Program-made: the position numbers and the translations under genes
Notes under the pieces: model-generated
What the model was told of the DNA's origin: nothing
Database searches by the model: none
The model's input: the letters and a program-made list of their open reading frames with translations, nothing else
NCBI GenBank assembly: GCA_025667525.1
Contig: CM046882.1
Coordinates: forward strand, 550,882,630-550,946,629
DNA: 64,000 bases
Origin: Glebionis coronaria
Lineage: Eukaryota > Streptophyta > Magnoliopsida > Asterales > Asteraceae
Direction of reading: 5' to 3'
Shown here: in pieces, positions 11,218-21,773 of the stretch
Layout: each line of letters begins with the position of its first letter
Position numbering within the stretch: the stretch's first letter is position 1

Positions 11218-11706
11218 CAGTATACATTACTTATTCAAGAGTGCATTTAAGTAGTGAGAATCCAACACAAAAGTACATCGTAGAGGCGTCTAAAGAGCTG
11301 TTGTGGAATATGTTGTCTAGGCTGCGATAGTTGCTAAGCTTGTGGCCAAGAAGCGGTGACAGATGTAGCTGCTGCTAAGAAAGCGTTGGAATTAGTTGCG
11401 AGTGGTGATGATGGTGATAAATGAGACAATTGTTGAAGACGAGTACGAAGATGCATGTTGAATTGTTGATGTTCAAAAGTTGTGTAATAGTAAGAAACTG
11501 TGGTTAGATAATTGTGAAGGTTACAATGGCCACTAGGGCTTCAGCACAAGCAAAGGCGGGGGTGCGGCGAGAACTTTGGCTGCTGCTAATAAAGTATTGG
11601 TATTAATAGCCATAACAAATGAAAGGTTGTGTTTTTGGATTGTTAATTTTTTGTATTTCCACCTGTTTGTTGTAGTGCAATTAGAAGTAACCGCCTTAAT
11701 GTGTTT
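11218..11706. other. Possible further captured exon pieces (Ala-rich)
   Basis: Two related short stretches encode VTDVAAAKKALELVASGDD (about 11355-11412) and TLAAANKVLVLIA (about 11572-11611), separated by frame breaks. They could be two degenerate exons of one Ala-rich host protein. Family not recognised. Confidence 0.25.
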
Positions 11707-11940
11707 GACAGTCTGATGCCAAGTGACAACTGTTGGAGGAGGTGATGAGGCCTTCAACACTTTCTTCATTGAAACTAGTGCCGACAAGCATGTTCCTCGT
11801 GCTATTGTTGCTGATCTATAGCCTGCTGTCATTGATGAAGTGAGAACTGGAACTTACCGCCAGTTTTCCACCCTGAGCAGCTCATCAGCTGAAGTGAAGA
11901 TGTCGCCAACAACTTGCTGGACAATGAGGCCATCTATGAC
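11707..11940 (+). pseudogene. Alpha-tubulin fragment captured by the CACTA element
   Basis: Alpha-tubulin is the GTP-binding subunit of microtubules. Pieces read MPSD, then [28 protein letters not shown], stop, PAVIDEVRTGTYRQ, matching alpha-tubulin from about residue 36 to 85 (family [20 protein letters not shown], then VIDEVRTGTYRQLFHPEQL). A small deletion shifts HPEQLISG into another frame. The sequence then jumps from AANNF to LDNEAIYD (about residues 99 to 209 missing), ending at 11940. With nonsense, frameshifts and an internal deletion it cannot be functional. Its place inside the CACTA boundaries points to gene-fragment capture. Confidence 0.88.
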
Positions 11941-12649
11941 TTTGGAGTTCTATCTTAGGTATATGTCTTAAAGTTATAATTGTTACCTTTTTTATTACGG
12001 TAAATCAATAAACTTTTATGTAAGAAACTTTGATTATGTTTACACTTGCCATAAATGTATAGAGCCCTTACAATCATCATAACATGTACGTGTGTTCACT
12101 TTTTTTGTTATTTTGAAGTTTTGCGATTTTATCTATTTAGCTACAAAAATATAAATACAACTTGTTTGTACTTCATGAACAGATTCAGATACTGGTTGAA
12201 GACTTGACAAGTTCACGTATTTGGATGATTAAAATAAAAACTACACCAAGAGAGCAGGAACTGGTTTTAGAGAGTAGCTGTTGAGATTGGAGACGAAAGA
12301 AGTGAATGCAAATATTGCCGAGATGTTTCCACAATGAAGAAGAAATGGTGAAAGAAGTGAATGCAATTATTGTCGAGATGTTTGCACAACATACAGAACA
12401 GCTTCCCATTTACCCTCCTAACTCCTAAGTAAAGAATGTGTTGCGTTTTATGATACACTCCCAAACTCTATAACTCGTAACATTGAGTTTGATAGAATGG
12501 TTTTGACAACTTTTATGATATTTTGGGCATTCGGATGAGTACTGTTATTGATTTGATTCACGTATTTATAAATATTTTGTTTTATATTTTTGTGCATTAT
12601 AGGATAAAACTGGATGGCCAAAAGGCTAAATAAAGCTAAAAACCGTGAA
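11941..12649. other. CACTA interior with a 55-bp tandem duplication
   Basis: GAAAGAAGTGAATGCAA plus the following GATGTTT(C/G)CACAA block occurs twice, starting at 12295 and 12350. The rest is AT-rich, with no recognised gene. Confidence 0.5.
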
Positions 12650-13000
12650 TGTTTTTTGCAACGGATTTGCATCTTCATTGACGATTATTTTGTTTGTTGC
12701 AATGTGGTTGCAAAATTTACCATTGCAAAACTTGTGGCAAAATATAACCGTTGCAAATATGCTGATGCAAAAAATATTCGATGCAAAATTGTGGTTAAAG
12801 GTTTTCGTTGCAAATATAGTGTGTTTTTCCAACGAATTATATTTTGTTGCAGTTCGGTTGCAAAAGATTTATGTCTGTTGCAGTTCGGTTGCAAAGTAAA
12901 TTTGCATGGAGCCTTTTTGCAACAGTCGAATTTCGTTGCATTTCCGTTGCAAACAGCCTTTTGCAACCGATTTGCATTGTATTTGTACGGTTGCATTAGG
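12650..13000. repeat. CACTA 3' subterminal repeats
   Basis: Dense TTGCAAC, GTTGCAA and TTGCATC motifs mirror those at the 5' end. The long frames here (12614-13015 plus, 12685-12996 minus) are by-products of the repeats. Confidence 0.75.
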
Positions 13001-13017
13001 TCATTTTTGTTGTAGTG

Positions 13018-13260
13018 AAATTGTTCAACAAATGGTGTGATGCATTATGTGAATCAACGGTGTTAGGCTTTGATAAGGTTTATTGTCCTAACAATGAGTG
13101 TTCTGAACTGAATTGATTATGAATGAGTTTGGTGATGGCGATGTGAAGGGATGTGTGTGTCCTTCTTGCTTGAAACCGTTTTGTTACAAGTGTAAGGTTC
13201 CATGGCACGAAGGCTATACATGTGAAGAGACGAGGTGGGTTATGGTGGTGTGCATTTGGT
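13018..13260 (+). pseudogene. RBR E3 ligase copy 2, continuation after CACTA insertion
   Basis: The gene resumes with FNKWCDALCESTVLGFDKVY and CPNNECSEL, then after a small insertion or duplication at about 13110 (frameshift) EFGDGDVKGCVCPSCLKPFC and YKCKVPWHEGYTCEET. This is the IBR domain; its Cys pairs align one-for-one with copy 3. Similarity fades after GYTCEETR (about 13233), so RING2 is not present. With copy 3 on the opposite strand 1.7 kb away, the two copies are convergent. Confidence 0.8.
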
Positions 13261-13838
13261 TTGTGAATTGGATGGTGTTGTAACATGATTAAGGGTCCGT
13301 TTGGTGCGAGGGTTTAGTAAAAAATGTTCTGGATGAAAGTAAGAAAGACACATTTGGTTGAAAAACAAATGGTATAAATATGGGCTCACACCCTTTTGAG
13401 TGGGTTTACACAAAACCTCATTCAATAGAAAGACAACACAGGCTCACACGAGTCATTTGAGTTCATTCAAAATACTATGTTGGACGCGTCAATACAGTGG
13501 ACGTGTCTTGATTTGGGGTCGGCAAAAAGTGACAACCGATCATTACAGCCGGTCTAACATATGTGTTGGCATACATGTACTATTTAGAACACACAATAGA
13601 AAATATAGGATTAAGTGTTCATCAACGTCAAAGTAAAAAAATAAAGGTAAATAATGTATCGGAAGACCTACGTAAATGACAAATGACATTCATTGTACGA
13701 CATATGATGTCCTTTCTCTCTGGTAAGAAATAAGTATCATTGTAATTTTCATTGGTAGAGAAAAATAACTAGAGTAAAAATAAAGGGTAACAATGTTCGA
13801 AATCCCTATATAGTTCAGTGTGCGACATATGGTTCATA
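13261..13838. other. Spacer between convergent RBR copies, with tandem duplication
   Basis: A segment with GACATATG...CATTGTAATTTTCATT is present twice with about 130-base period (about 13630-13757 and 13758-13893). The second copy overlaps RBR copy 3 exon 2, so the 3' end of that gene was duplicated. At 13291 GGGTCCGTTTGG resembles a Harbinger-type TIR, but no partner end was found. Confidence 0.5.
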
Positions 13839-15429
13839 TCATGTCCTTTCGGCCTTGTAAGAAATACGTAAATCATCGTAATTTTCATTCGTAGTGCAGC
13901 AGAGAGGGACAAGTTTCAATGACTCCCAGAAAGGTACTTGTTTTCCGCACCTGTAGCAAAACTTAGTTCTACATCTGCAACAAAAATGGCCAAAGATTCA
14001 AGTCGATATCCAAATATTTGTGACAAACGTAAAGGTTAAAACGATGATTTACGTTATACTAACATTAACCTGTTTTTAGTATATAAAGCAGTTCATAACT
14101 AAGATCATGAACGCCTTTTTTGCTAAATAGTAGTAATCCGTAGTATAAGAAAACACGCATATATGGATTTAGTGCTTCCGATTTTTTCCCGGTCTAAAAA
14201 GTTATGTATCGATCCCGAACCGAACGGGATTCGGGTAGCGGTACCCGTACAGGGAAATTGGGATTTTCCCGTTTTTTTGGGAAATTCGCGATTTGGTACC
14301 GGTCCCGTATCGAATTCGTCGTATCGAATTAGTGGTCCCGAATCTTTTTTCACCTTATTTCGTAGTCTCAGTCCCGTACCGAACAGGATTCGGGTATCAG
14401 GAATCGGCACGGTTCAAGGTATGGTTCGGGTTCGAATTCAAAATTCGGGTCAAAATACTCATCCCTACATATAATTAATGACAACTACATTAGGTTCTGT
14501 TACATGTAAAACACTATTTGACTCTGCATAAAAGAAGGGATCCGTAGTTGGAGAGAAAATTGCTCGTTTGATTGAATACGCCACTAAATAATTTCTACCT
14601 CCTATTATAGTGTGCTTCCGGAGGCGCACACATGCAAGAAGGAATTGAAGTTTGAGCTTGATGTAAATGGCTAACGAACTACATTAGGTTCGGTTATATA
14701 ATACGTACCATTTGCCTTGCGATTGCATATAGCACTTAGGTTTTTCTAGACTAAATTTAATATTATTGCAATATACAAAGAACTACTGTATTAAGCAAGT
14801 GTATGCAAATATGCAATGGAGTAGGAGTCGAACAAACCTGCATCTCATGATAGAGCAACCACCAATAAACTGAATACAATGCCTACACTTAGGACACCTC
14901 TTCCAATTCCAGCCATTCCTCTTGCAAACTACATCAAAATCGACATTGTTTCCATCCCTTGTCTCTTCACATGTATAACCTTCGTGCCATGGAACCTTAC
15001 ACTTGTAACAAAACGGTTTCAAGCAAGAAGGACACACACATCTGTTCACATCACCATCGCTAAACTCATTCATAATCAATTCAGAACACTCATTGTTAGG
15101 ACAATAAACCTTATCAAAGCCTAACACCGTTGATGCACATAATGCATCACACCATTTGTTGAATAATGTTTGTGCGATTTTGGTGCGGCAGGATAAGGGC
15201 TCAAGAGAGTGGTTGCAAGAACTATGAGGGCATTTGATGTCTGATATGTTGTCTTCAAGCTTAGCTTGGATGTATTTGATTATACAAGCCGTGCAAAACG
15301 AGTGGACGCATGGTTGCTATTAATGAATCTTTTGTTGGGCAAGGATATGAGCTCAAAGCAGACCTCGCATGTGAATGTATCATCTTGATTAGGGTTTCCA
15401 TGAGGTGCTAATCGATTTAGACCCCCCAT
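13839..15429 (-). pseudogene. RBR (RING-IBR-RING) E3 ubiquitin ligase copy 3, two exons, single frameshift
   Basis: RBR ligases take ubiquitin from an E2 onto a RING2 cysteine before passing it to substrate. Exon 1 (15429-14838) begins MGGLNRLAPHGNPNQDDTFT, with RING1 (CEVCFEL; HSFCTACIIKY; KCPHSSC), IBR (CPNNECSEL, CVCPSCLKPFCYKCK, WHEGYTC) and the start of RING2 (CPKCRHCIQFIGGCSIMRC, with the likely catalytic Cys in GGC). The intron runs 14837-13975 (GT-AG). Exon 2 (13974-13839) restores the frame with RCRTKFCYRCGKQVPFWES and a short tail to TGA 13841-13839. The product would be about 241 residues, short but near the size of minimal plant RBR proteins. One base is missing near 15310 (CAACCATGCG where the frame needs one more base before TGC), which stops translation in RING1. 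All other domain residues are intact, so the lesion is recent, a sequencing error, or a strain allele. Confidence 0.75.
14163..14480. repeat. GGTTCGGGT/GGTACCCG-type degenerate repeat in the RBR intron
   Basis: The stretch is full of CCCGAACCGAACGGGATTCG, GGTACCCGTAC and related motifs and ends ...AAATACTCATCCCTACATA. It resembles the common plant repeat type with a TAGGGATGAG-like end, possibly hAT-derived. No matching left terminus or target duplication was found. Open frames here are not genes. Confidence 0.4.
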
Positions 15430-16412
15430 CGAATGAAAGCAACTATTGTGCAACGTTAGTGGTTTAATAAGATTAATTTATAGGCCTAAGAAAGTTGGGC
15501 TTGGGCTTAACAGGCCTGCATAATTGTAGTCCTTCACGCGTGTTGGGAACTAGCTCAGAGTTTTCACTGCCATTTGATTTAATCCATGTTGTAATTATTG
15601 GTATTTAACATCAACGTCGGCATATAACACGGCCACAAACTCTTTAGCTTCGTAATATAAAAAGGCTTATTACTCGTTTGCTATTTTATAGCTGTGTAAG
15701 CATATGACTTTTAAAAAAATATATATCTAAAATATACACAGTTTATATTAGCCGAATAATTTAGCCCATGCATTTATTATTATTATCGGGCTTAGCCCAT
15801 CTTAGTTATCTTAGTATTGCATAGGTATAGAATATTTTTTATTCTTCATAGCCACGTATATTCTTTTAATATTATTCCTCTTTTGTCTTTATGCACTTTT
15901 TCAAATGCAATATAGGAGACATATATTTAAAATGTTCATTTAATTTATTTTTAAATTATAAATATTATTTTATAAATAATAATATTATTCTTTAATACAT
16001 ATTTTCTATCTCCAAAACCTATATCAAAATCCAAATCTTACACAATCTTAAACCAATACTTTATAAAATCTACTCCCAAAATAAAACTCATCTACAAATC
16101 AAACGGACCACTTAGCTACCAATTATTGCTTGATCTAATCATTATTAATTGGATCTAGTTAATTAATTCTTCTAGCATCAATTCAAAAGCAACCTTTTGT
16201 TCCATTCGCATGTGCATGAATGCAAGACGCATTCAATTTTTTTTTCTTTTTTTGCTCATCAGTTCGCTGCTATTAATTGTGTCATTTAATTAGTTGCTAC
16301 ATCATACTTTAATCTTCACAATGACTACTAAGCTTGCTCCATATCCTACGGCCGCTTCATTGGGTCAATAGGCCCATGTTCCAGCAAGCAATGCATATGT
16401 TTTTCTGTAAAG
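15430..16412. other. Upstream flank of RBR copy 3, then AT-rich spacer
   Basis: 15470-15560 parallels the upstream flanks of copies 1 and 2 (GGGCTTGGGCTTAACAGGCC on the plus strand). Beyond this the sequence is AT-rich without recognised genes. Confidence 0.5.
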
Positions 16413-18668
16413 GATTACCAAACCCAAAAGCTTCTTCCCCATTGTGATAGTACGACCAACCTTTACCCGGTCACTTAACAACTACCATTACAAACTCCAG
16501 TTGTACTGCTTTCATTTAGTTCCACTACCTGGCACAGACGCCTCAGTCATCCCGAGGAAGATGTGCTACGTCGTTTAGAGTCAAGTAATCTAGTTTCGTG
16601 TAATAAATCAAAGTTGTCCACTTTGTGTCATGCGTGTCAATTAGGTAAACATGTTAAGCTTCCATTTAATAGTTCTGAGTCTTCTGTTGAGTCTGTCTTT
16701 GAATTTATTCACTCGGATATATGGACATCCCCAGTTTCGAGTGAAAGTGGAATTAAATATTATGCTATTTTCTTAGATCACTTTTCGCACTTTGTTTGGG
16801 TCTACCCTTTACATAAAAAATCCGATTTTTTTGCTACTTTTGTTACTTTTCGAGCTTATGTCGATAAACAGTTTAATGTAGATATTAAGGCTTTGCAGTA
16901 TGACTATGGGGGTGAATATGACAACACTCATTTCCATGATCTTTTCCGCCTAAACGGCATACAATTTCGCTTTTCATGCCCTCGTACTTCCCAGCAAAAT
17001 GGAAATTTAGAACGTATGCTTCGCACCATTAATAATCTAATCCGTACATTGCTATTTCAAGCTCACATGCCTCCTCTTATTAGGTAGAAGCTCTCAATAT
17101 GTCCGCTCATCTTTTAAACATATTACCTTCTACTGCAATTAACAACGAAATACCATTCACGAAACTATACAACCAAACACCCACATATGAACATCTGCGT
17201 ATTTTTGGATGCCTTTGTTATCCTCATGTTGATGTTGCACACAAACTCGGACCCCGTTCTACACGATGCATATTTCTAGGTTACCCAACCAATCACTGTG
17301 GTTATCGATGTCTCGACTTATCCTCCCATAAGATAATTATCTCGAGACATGTACGTTTTGGTGAAGACGTTTTCTCATTTGGGACTGTCACGTCTTCTAC
17401 TAAACCTTCGTATGACTTCTAACTTCCGCCCTTACTTTCACCTTCACATATCATGCCTAATCACACAACTGCTACCCAACCGACCCAACCAAGTACTCCA
17501 ACCCCATCACCCCCTCATACACCACCAGCTCACCAAGCCAATGATAGTCCACCACCCACTAGTTTCCCTGTAGCCCGAACTACCCCACAACCACGTGTTT
17601 CACCTACAATCCAACAAAAAATACCTCCACCTCAAACCCGGTTGTTGTCCCTTCTACGAACCAGCCATCAGCTGAACCTGTCCATAATGTTCATCCTATG
17701 GTTACACGTGCAAAGTCTGGCATTTCAAAACCTCTTGAAAAATGTGTCTTAGTGTTACCACTCTTTCACTGCTTCTTCGTTCTCATGTTCATGCTCTTCG
17801 GGATCCTAAATGGAAAGAAGCTATGTTAGATGAATATAATGCTTTAATTACTAACGGAACGTGGGTTCTTGTGCCCCAACCAACTAACATTAACGTTGTT
17901 CGTTCTATGTGGCTTTTCAAGCATAAGTTTCATGCAGATGGCTCATTAAGCAGGTATAAGGCTCGTCTTGTTGCCAATGGACGAAGTCAACAGCAGGGTA
18001 TTAATTGTGATGAAACATTTAGTCCGGTGGTTAAACTGGCTACCATTCGTACAGTTTTGAGTCTCACAGTTTCTCGTTAGTGGCCTATTCATCAGCTTGA
18101 CGTGAAGAATGCCTGTCTTCATGGTCATTTATCTGAGACGGTGTATATGCACCAGCCTCCTGGGTTTGTTGATTATGCTAGACCTGATTATGTATGCCAC
18201 TTGAAGAAATCATTATATGGCTTTAAGCAGGCTCCTCGAGCTTGGTTTAAGCGTTTTGCTAGATTTGCTACACGGATTGGTTTTTAGCAGAGTAAAACAG
18301 ATACATCCTTATTTGTTTATCATTTTGGATCGGACATTGCTTATATGTTATTATATTATACTTACCGCGTCATCTACATCGTTGCTACAACGTATTATTG
18401 GATCTCTTCATGGCGAGTTTACGATGACAGATCTTGGCTCTCTTATTTATTTTCTTGGTATTGCTCAACGGACTACATCTGATTTATTTTTATCACAGTC
18501 CAAATTTGATGAAGAGATTCTTCAGAAAGCTCATATGCAGCAGGGCAATCCTTGCATGACTCCGATTGATACTGAATCCAAGTTAGGTCCTAACGGTGAC
18601 CCGGTTTTTGATTCTACCATGTACCGTAGCTTGGTAGGTGCTCTTTAGTATCTTATTGTAAAACCCGC
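16413..18668 (+). pseudogene. Truncated Ale/Retrofit-like copia gag-pol remnant
   Basis: Order of domains: a GAG-pre-integrase segment (TTWHRRLSHPEED, CHACQLGKHVKLPF, 16530-16660), integrase core (FIHSDIW, DYGGEYDN, SQQNGNLERM), the link region (FGCLCYPHVD, CIFLGYP), and reverse transcriptase ([44 protein letters not shown], then FTMTDLGSLIYFLGI). Gag, protease and RNase H are absent; similarity ends at about 18668 after SLVGAL. Lesions include frameshifts near 17083, 17425 and 17740, TAG at 18078-18080 and 18285-18287, TAG after SLVGAL at 18646-18648, and a small deletion near 18353 that removes the catalytic VDD after LLLY. No LTRs were found. It is an old 5'- and 3'-truncated fragment. Confidence 0.85.
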
Positions 18669-21012
18669 ATGCTTTTACCATGAATAGTACCCTTAGTAAA
18701 CGTACGCACATATTAAAACTTTCCTTTTATAGCATGAACACGTGTCACGATTAGTAATTACAGAAGTTATGTACGTATTATAATTACGACAAGTATTAAG
18801 TACGTGTTAGTACACGATAATTATTATCTATAATAACTACAATCACGAACATGAAATCATGAACGTAAAAATCACGAACACGTAACTACGTACTTAATTA
18901 ATATTATACGATTTATGTCGATAGGTACAAGTAATTAAAACACGAACATTTAATAATAACACGAAAACACGAAAATACGAACATGTAAATTTAGAGCACG
19001 GGAAAACGTTGGGTTTCCCCTTGTGGGCCCTTATAGCCGCGGCACCAAAGAGAAGGAATGGGCCAAGCCCTCTTGCTCTCTTTGGCCGATGGCATATATC
19101 AGCACACAAGGGTGATTGGATTGATTTTTAGCTAAGCAAATCATAGATCGTGTTCGTGTTATTATTCCTTAATCTTTTCACGCATTGGTAAATCCGTAAA
19201 CCCTTTTTTTCTTTTATTTAATTAATCGTCACATGAACATGTAATTAAATAAAAACATGGATAAAAACATGTCATGGGATCAAGGGGTAAAGATTAAGGG
19301 TTGTTTCGGGTTGGTTGTTTCAGCCGCCACACAAACCGAGAGCCCCATGGCTCTCGGTGTCGTTTGGTTCGCACCACCAACCGAGACATATGTCTCGGTG
19401 GTGTTGAGGTTCGGTCGCCAACAGATAAAGGCACCTCGACTTGCGTCAGGGGTGTCCTTGTGGTTGGTTTGGGTCACGGCAGCACACAACAGCCCCACCA
19501 CCGGCAACAACCGGTGGCAGACTTGGTCTGGCAGGGGGAAACCGCGCGCAGTAGCGGGTAACCACCGACACACAGCTGGTGGGAACTCTATGCTAGCAGC
19601 GGCTAGCCGTGAGAAGAAAGACCACCGGCTTAAGCCTATGGCAGCTTACCAAATGCAGGGGCAACCGAATCAGTCGGTTTGCCACTGTTTTTAGGGGTGT
19701 TTGGTTCGGACCGGTTCACGGGTTTTCACGGGTCCGGTTCACGACATGTTTAATTAGTTATACGGGTCCGGTTCATGGCTAAATTTTACAAGCTTAATTA
19801 ATTTTTACAAGAATATAATTTTACAAGTTAATTAAATTAATTTAACATGACATATAATTAATTTAATTAAAACAAGAACTTTGGTTAATTATTATTTATT
19901 TAATAATACATGTTATAACCTAAGTATTTAATTATTTATTTTAGTCTATAATATTAATTAATTATTAGAGACATGAAATATAGTTAATTAATAATCATGA
20001 CTTAGGTTATTATTAATATAGTATTAATACATGTTTTAACCTAAGTATTTTTATACACTTTAATTTAATTAAATCATGCTTATATTTAATTAAATCGTAT
20101 AACCTATAGTTTATTTAATTAACATGTTATTATTAATAAACAATACTATAACTACATGACTTGTGATATTAATTCAGCTTAATTCTAAATATGGAAACTT
20201 TCTAATTCAAGAAACTTACTATTTTTGGAAACTTTCTATTTTTAGAAACTGATCTATTTTAAGCAGTTAATCTATTTTTGGAAACTTCCTATTTTTGGAA
20301 ACTTTCTATTTTAGGAAACCTGCTATTTTAGGAAGTTACTTATTATTACACAACAAGTATAATAATACAAGAAATATAAGTAATACTTAATCAGAATATA
20401 CAGAATACATGATAAACACATAATAACGTTAAAATCAGTAAAACAAGACATGAACATATAAAACAAGCTAAGACACGATATAAAACCAGTTACGTACTCA
20501 GTAATCATAATACTATACACGTATACTATTTATGTAGCATTAGTGAGATCGAAGTAGGACTCTCTTCCGTTCGTCTTCTTCGTTCACTGGACTTAAGGTA
20601 CGGATTTCCCGTCCTTTCAGTATGGACATTCTATCCTTATTAGGATTCCCCATCTACAACCAACTATTTTCCCAGTATTTGTGTTATATGTTTGATACTT
20701 ATGTTAGATTAAGAGCCTAATCCATATACATGCATGACCAGTGTCACCTAGTTATGGAGGTACCATAACCATAACACTGAAGGCACCAGTGTTATGACTT
20801 CCCCACGGCGAAGTGATTGCTCGTGGTGTCCCTTTTTAGTTTTGGCCATTATATTATATTATCATGTAGGGCGTATGGGTGCATCCTAGTTACATGTTTA
20901 GCAGTATTATCAAAGTGAATGCGATGTGTGCCTTGCATTCTTCACTAGGAGTTGATCCCTCCTACCCAGACTATTTAATTAGAGGCAACCCTCTAATTGC
21001 ATAACAAGGTCT
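18669..21012. other. Repeat-like region, possibly a large LTR split by the copia insertion
   Basis: No conserved gene. 19000-19700 is GC-richer with open frames on both strands that show no domain (shadowed frames of 145, 97 and 86 codons). 19700-20150 is very AT-rich. The 20560-21012 segment continues after the copia element at 27371, and 28133-28260 (GAGCGTTATGCTC hairpin, then CAGACGGCAGGTACTC) looks like the R/U5 part of a long gypsy-type LTR. One LTR interrupted by the copia and hAT elements is plausible but unproven. Confidence 0.3.
20189..20335. repeat. Degenerate tandem repeat TATTTTTGGAAACTTTC
   Basis: About eight imperfect copies of a 17-base unit (CTATTTTTGGAAACTTT and variants with AGGAAACC or AGAAACTG). 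Confidence 0.75.
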
Positions 21013-21440
21013 TGTAAGATAATATATTATTATAAGATGATATATTATCCCATATTATGTGTGACATGATAATATCTAATTAATTATAATTGATTTTCAC
21101 TTAATGGTATTTGATATCTTTCCCGTTATAAATGTTTGTAATGATGGAAATACTAACCTAATAGTCCTTATATAAACTATGTCCTCACCCTGCCCGAAAC
21201 ACACAAAAGAAAACACCGTAGAATTATTTGGCTCTCCATCAAGCTCTCTACAATAAAGTGGGTCAAGGGTGAGAAACTAGTTTATGCTTTAAGGTGTTCT
21301 CTACGTCATGTCAACACCATCTATTGCTTCCGGTATGTTATACTTTTTATTATTATTTATGTGATTATTATCTAATTCTAAGATCTTGTGGCATAATGAT
21401 TTAATGTGTTTATCAATTAATGTTTAATATAGTTATTACA
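21013..21440 (+). repeat. 5' LTR of the copia element
   Basis: TG...CA termini. It contains a promoter-like TCCTTATATAAACTATG at about 21164-21180, and ATG 21308 with a splice-donor-like GGTATGTTA at 21332-21340. Confidence 0.95.
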
Positions 21441-21442
21441 TG

Positions 21443-21456
21443 TGGTATCAAGAGCC
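21443..21456 (+). other. Primer binding site (initiator tRNA-Met type)
   Basis: TGGTATCAAGAGCC two bases after the 5' LTR; it differs from the standard TGGTATCAGAGC by an inserted A. Confidence 0.85.
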
Positions 21457-21673
21457 ATTGTTTTTGAATAGATAATAATCCATATAAATGATCTCGTATT
21501 ATTTAAAATATCGAACTGTTAAAACTTGCATTAATGATAATTATGTAATACTGATATTAATGGTAAAGTACGCAAGTGTAAATTTTAAAATTTAGTTTTT
21601 TTTTAAACTGGGGGTGAGACAAGGCTGCTAGCCGGGGTACCCTCGTGATTCATAGTGACATTTTCTTAATCTT

Positions 21674-21773
21674 ATGGAGTTTAATGTGTGTCTGCATCAA
21701 TTACTTGTCCCCATCTGCTTGTCATGGAGTTTAATGTGTGTCTGCATCAATTACTTGTCCCCATCTGCTTGTC
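21674..21773. repeat. Perfect 50-bp tandem duplication in the copia leader
   Basis: The block starting ATGGAGTTTAATGTGTGTCT occurs at 21674-21723 and 21724-21773 without mismatch by eye. Confidence 0.9.

Larger units (their letters stand above)
6667..13017. mobile_element. CACTA (En/Spm-type) transposon carrying captured host gene fragments
   Basis: The 5' end CACTACCACACAAACA mirrors the 3' end, whose reverse complement is CACTACAACAAAAATG. Both ends are flanked by AAA (6664-6666 and 13018-13020), the 3-bp TSD size of CACTA elements. RBR copy 2 runs up to the left end and resumes at the right end, which fixes both boundaries. Both ends carry subterminal TTGCAA/GTTGCAA repeats. I find no transposase, so it looks non-autonomous. 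The interior holds a CCHC-knuckle retroelement remnant, a gag-like ORF, a small foldback element, the 5' part of an unidentified host gene and an alpha-tubulin fragment. Confidence 0.85.

Noticed and set aside
12614..13015. Long overlapping ORFs on both strands
   Set aside because: They lie in the CACTA subterminal TTGCAA repeats; the predicted proteins are Cys/Phe/Leu-rich repeat artefacts and run to the transposon end.
13291..13302. Left terminus of a Harbinger-type element (GGGTCCGTTTGG)
   Set aside because: No matching right end or target duplication was found nearby.
14163..14474. ORFs of 95-103 codons on both strands
   Set aside because: They come from a degenerate GGTTCGGG-type repeat inside the RBR intron.
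19257..19694. 145-codon ORF with two overlapping ORFs
   Set aside because: GC-rich repeat sequence gives open frames on both strands; no domain, no conserved motif, and no neighbouring gene structure.
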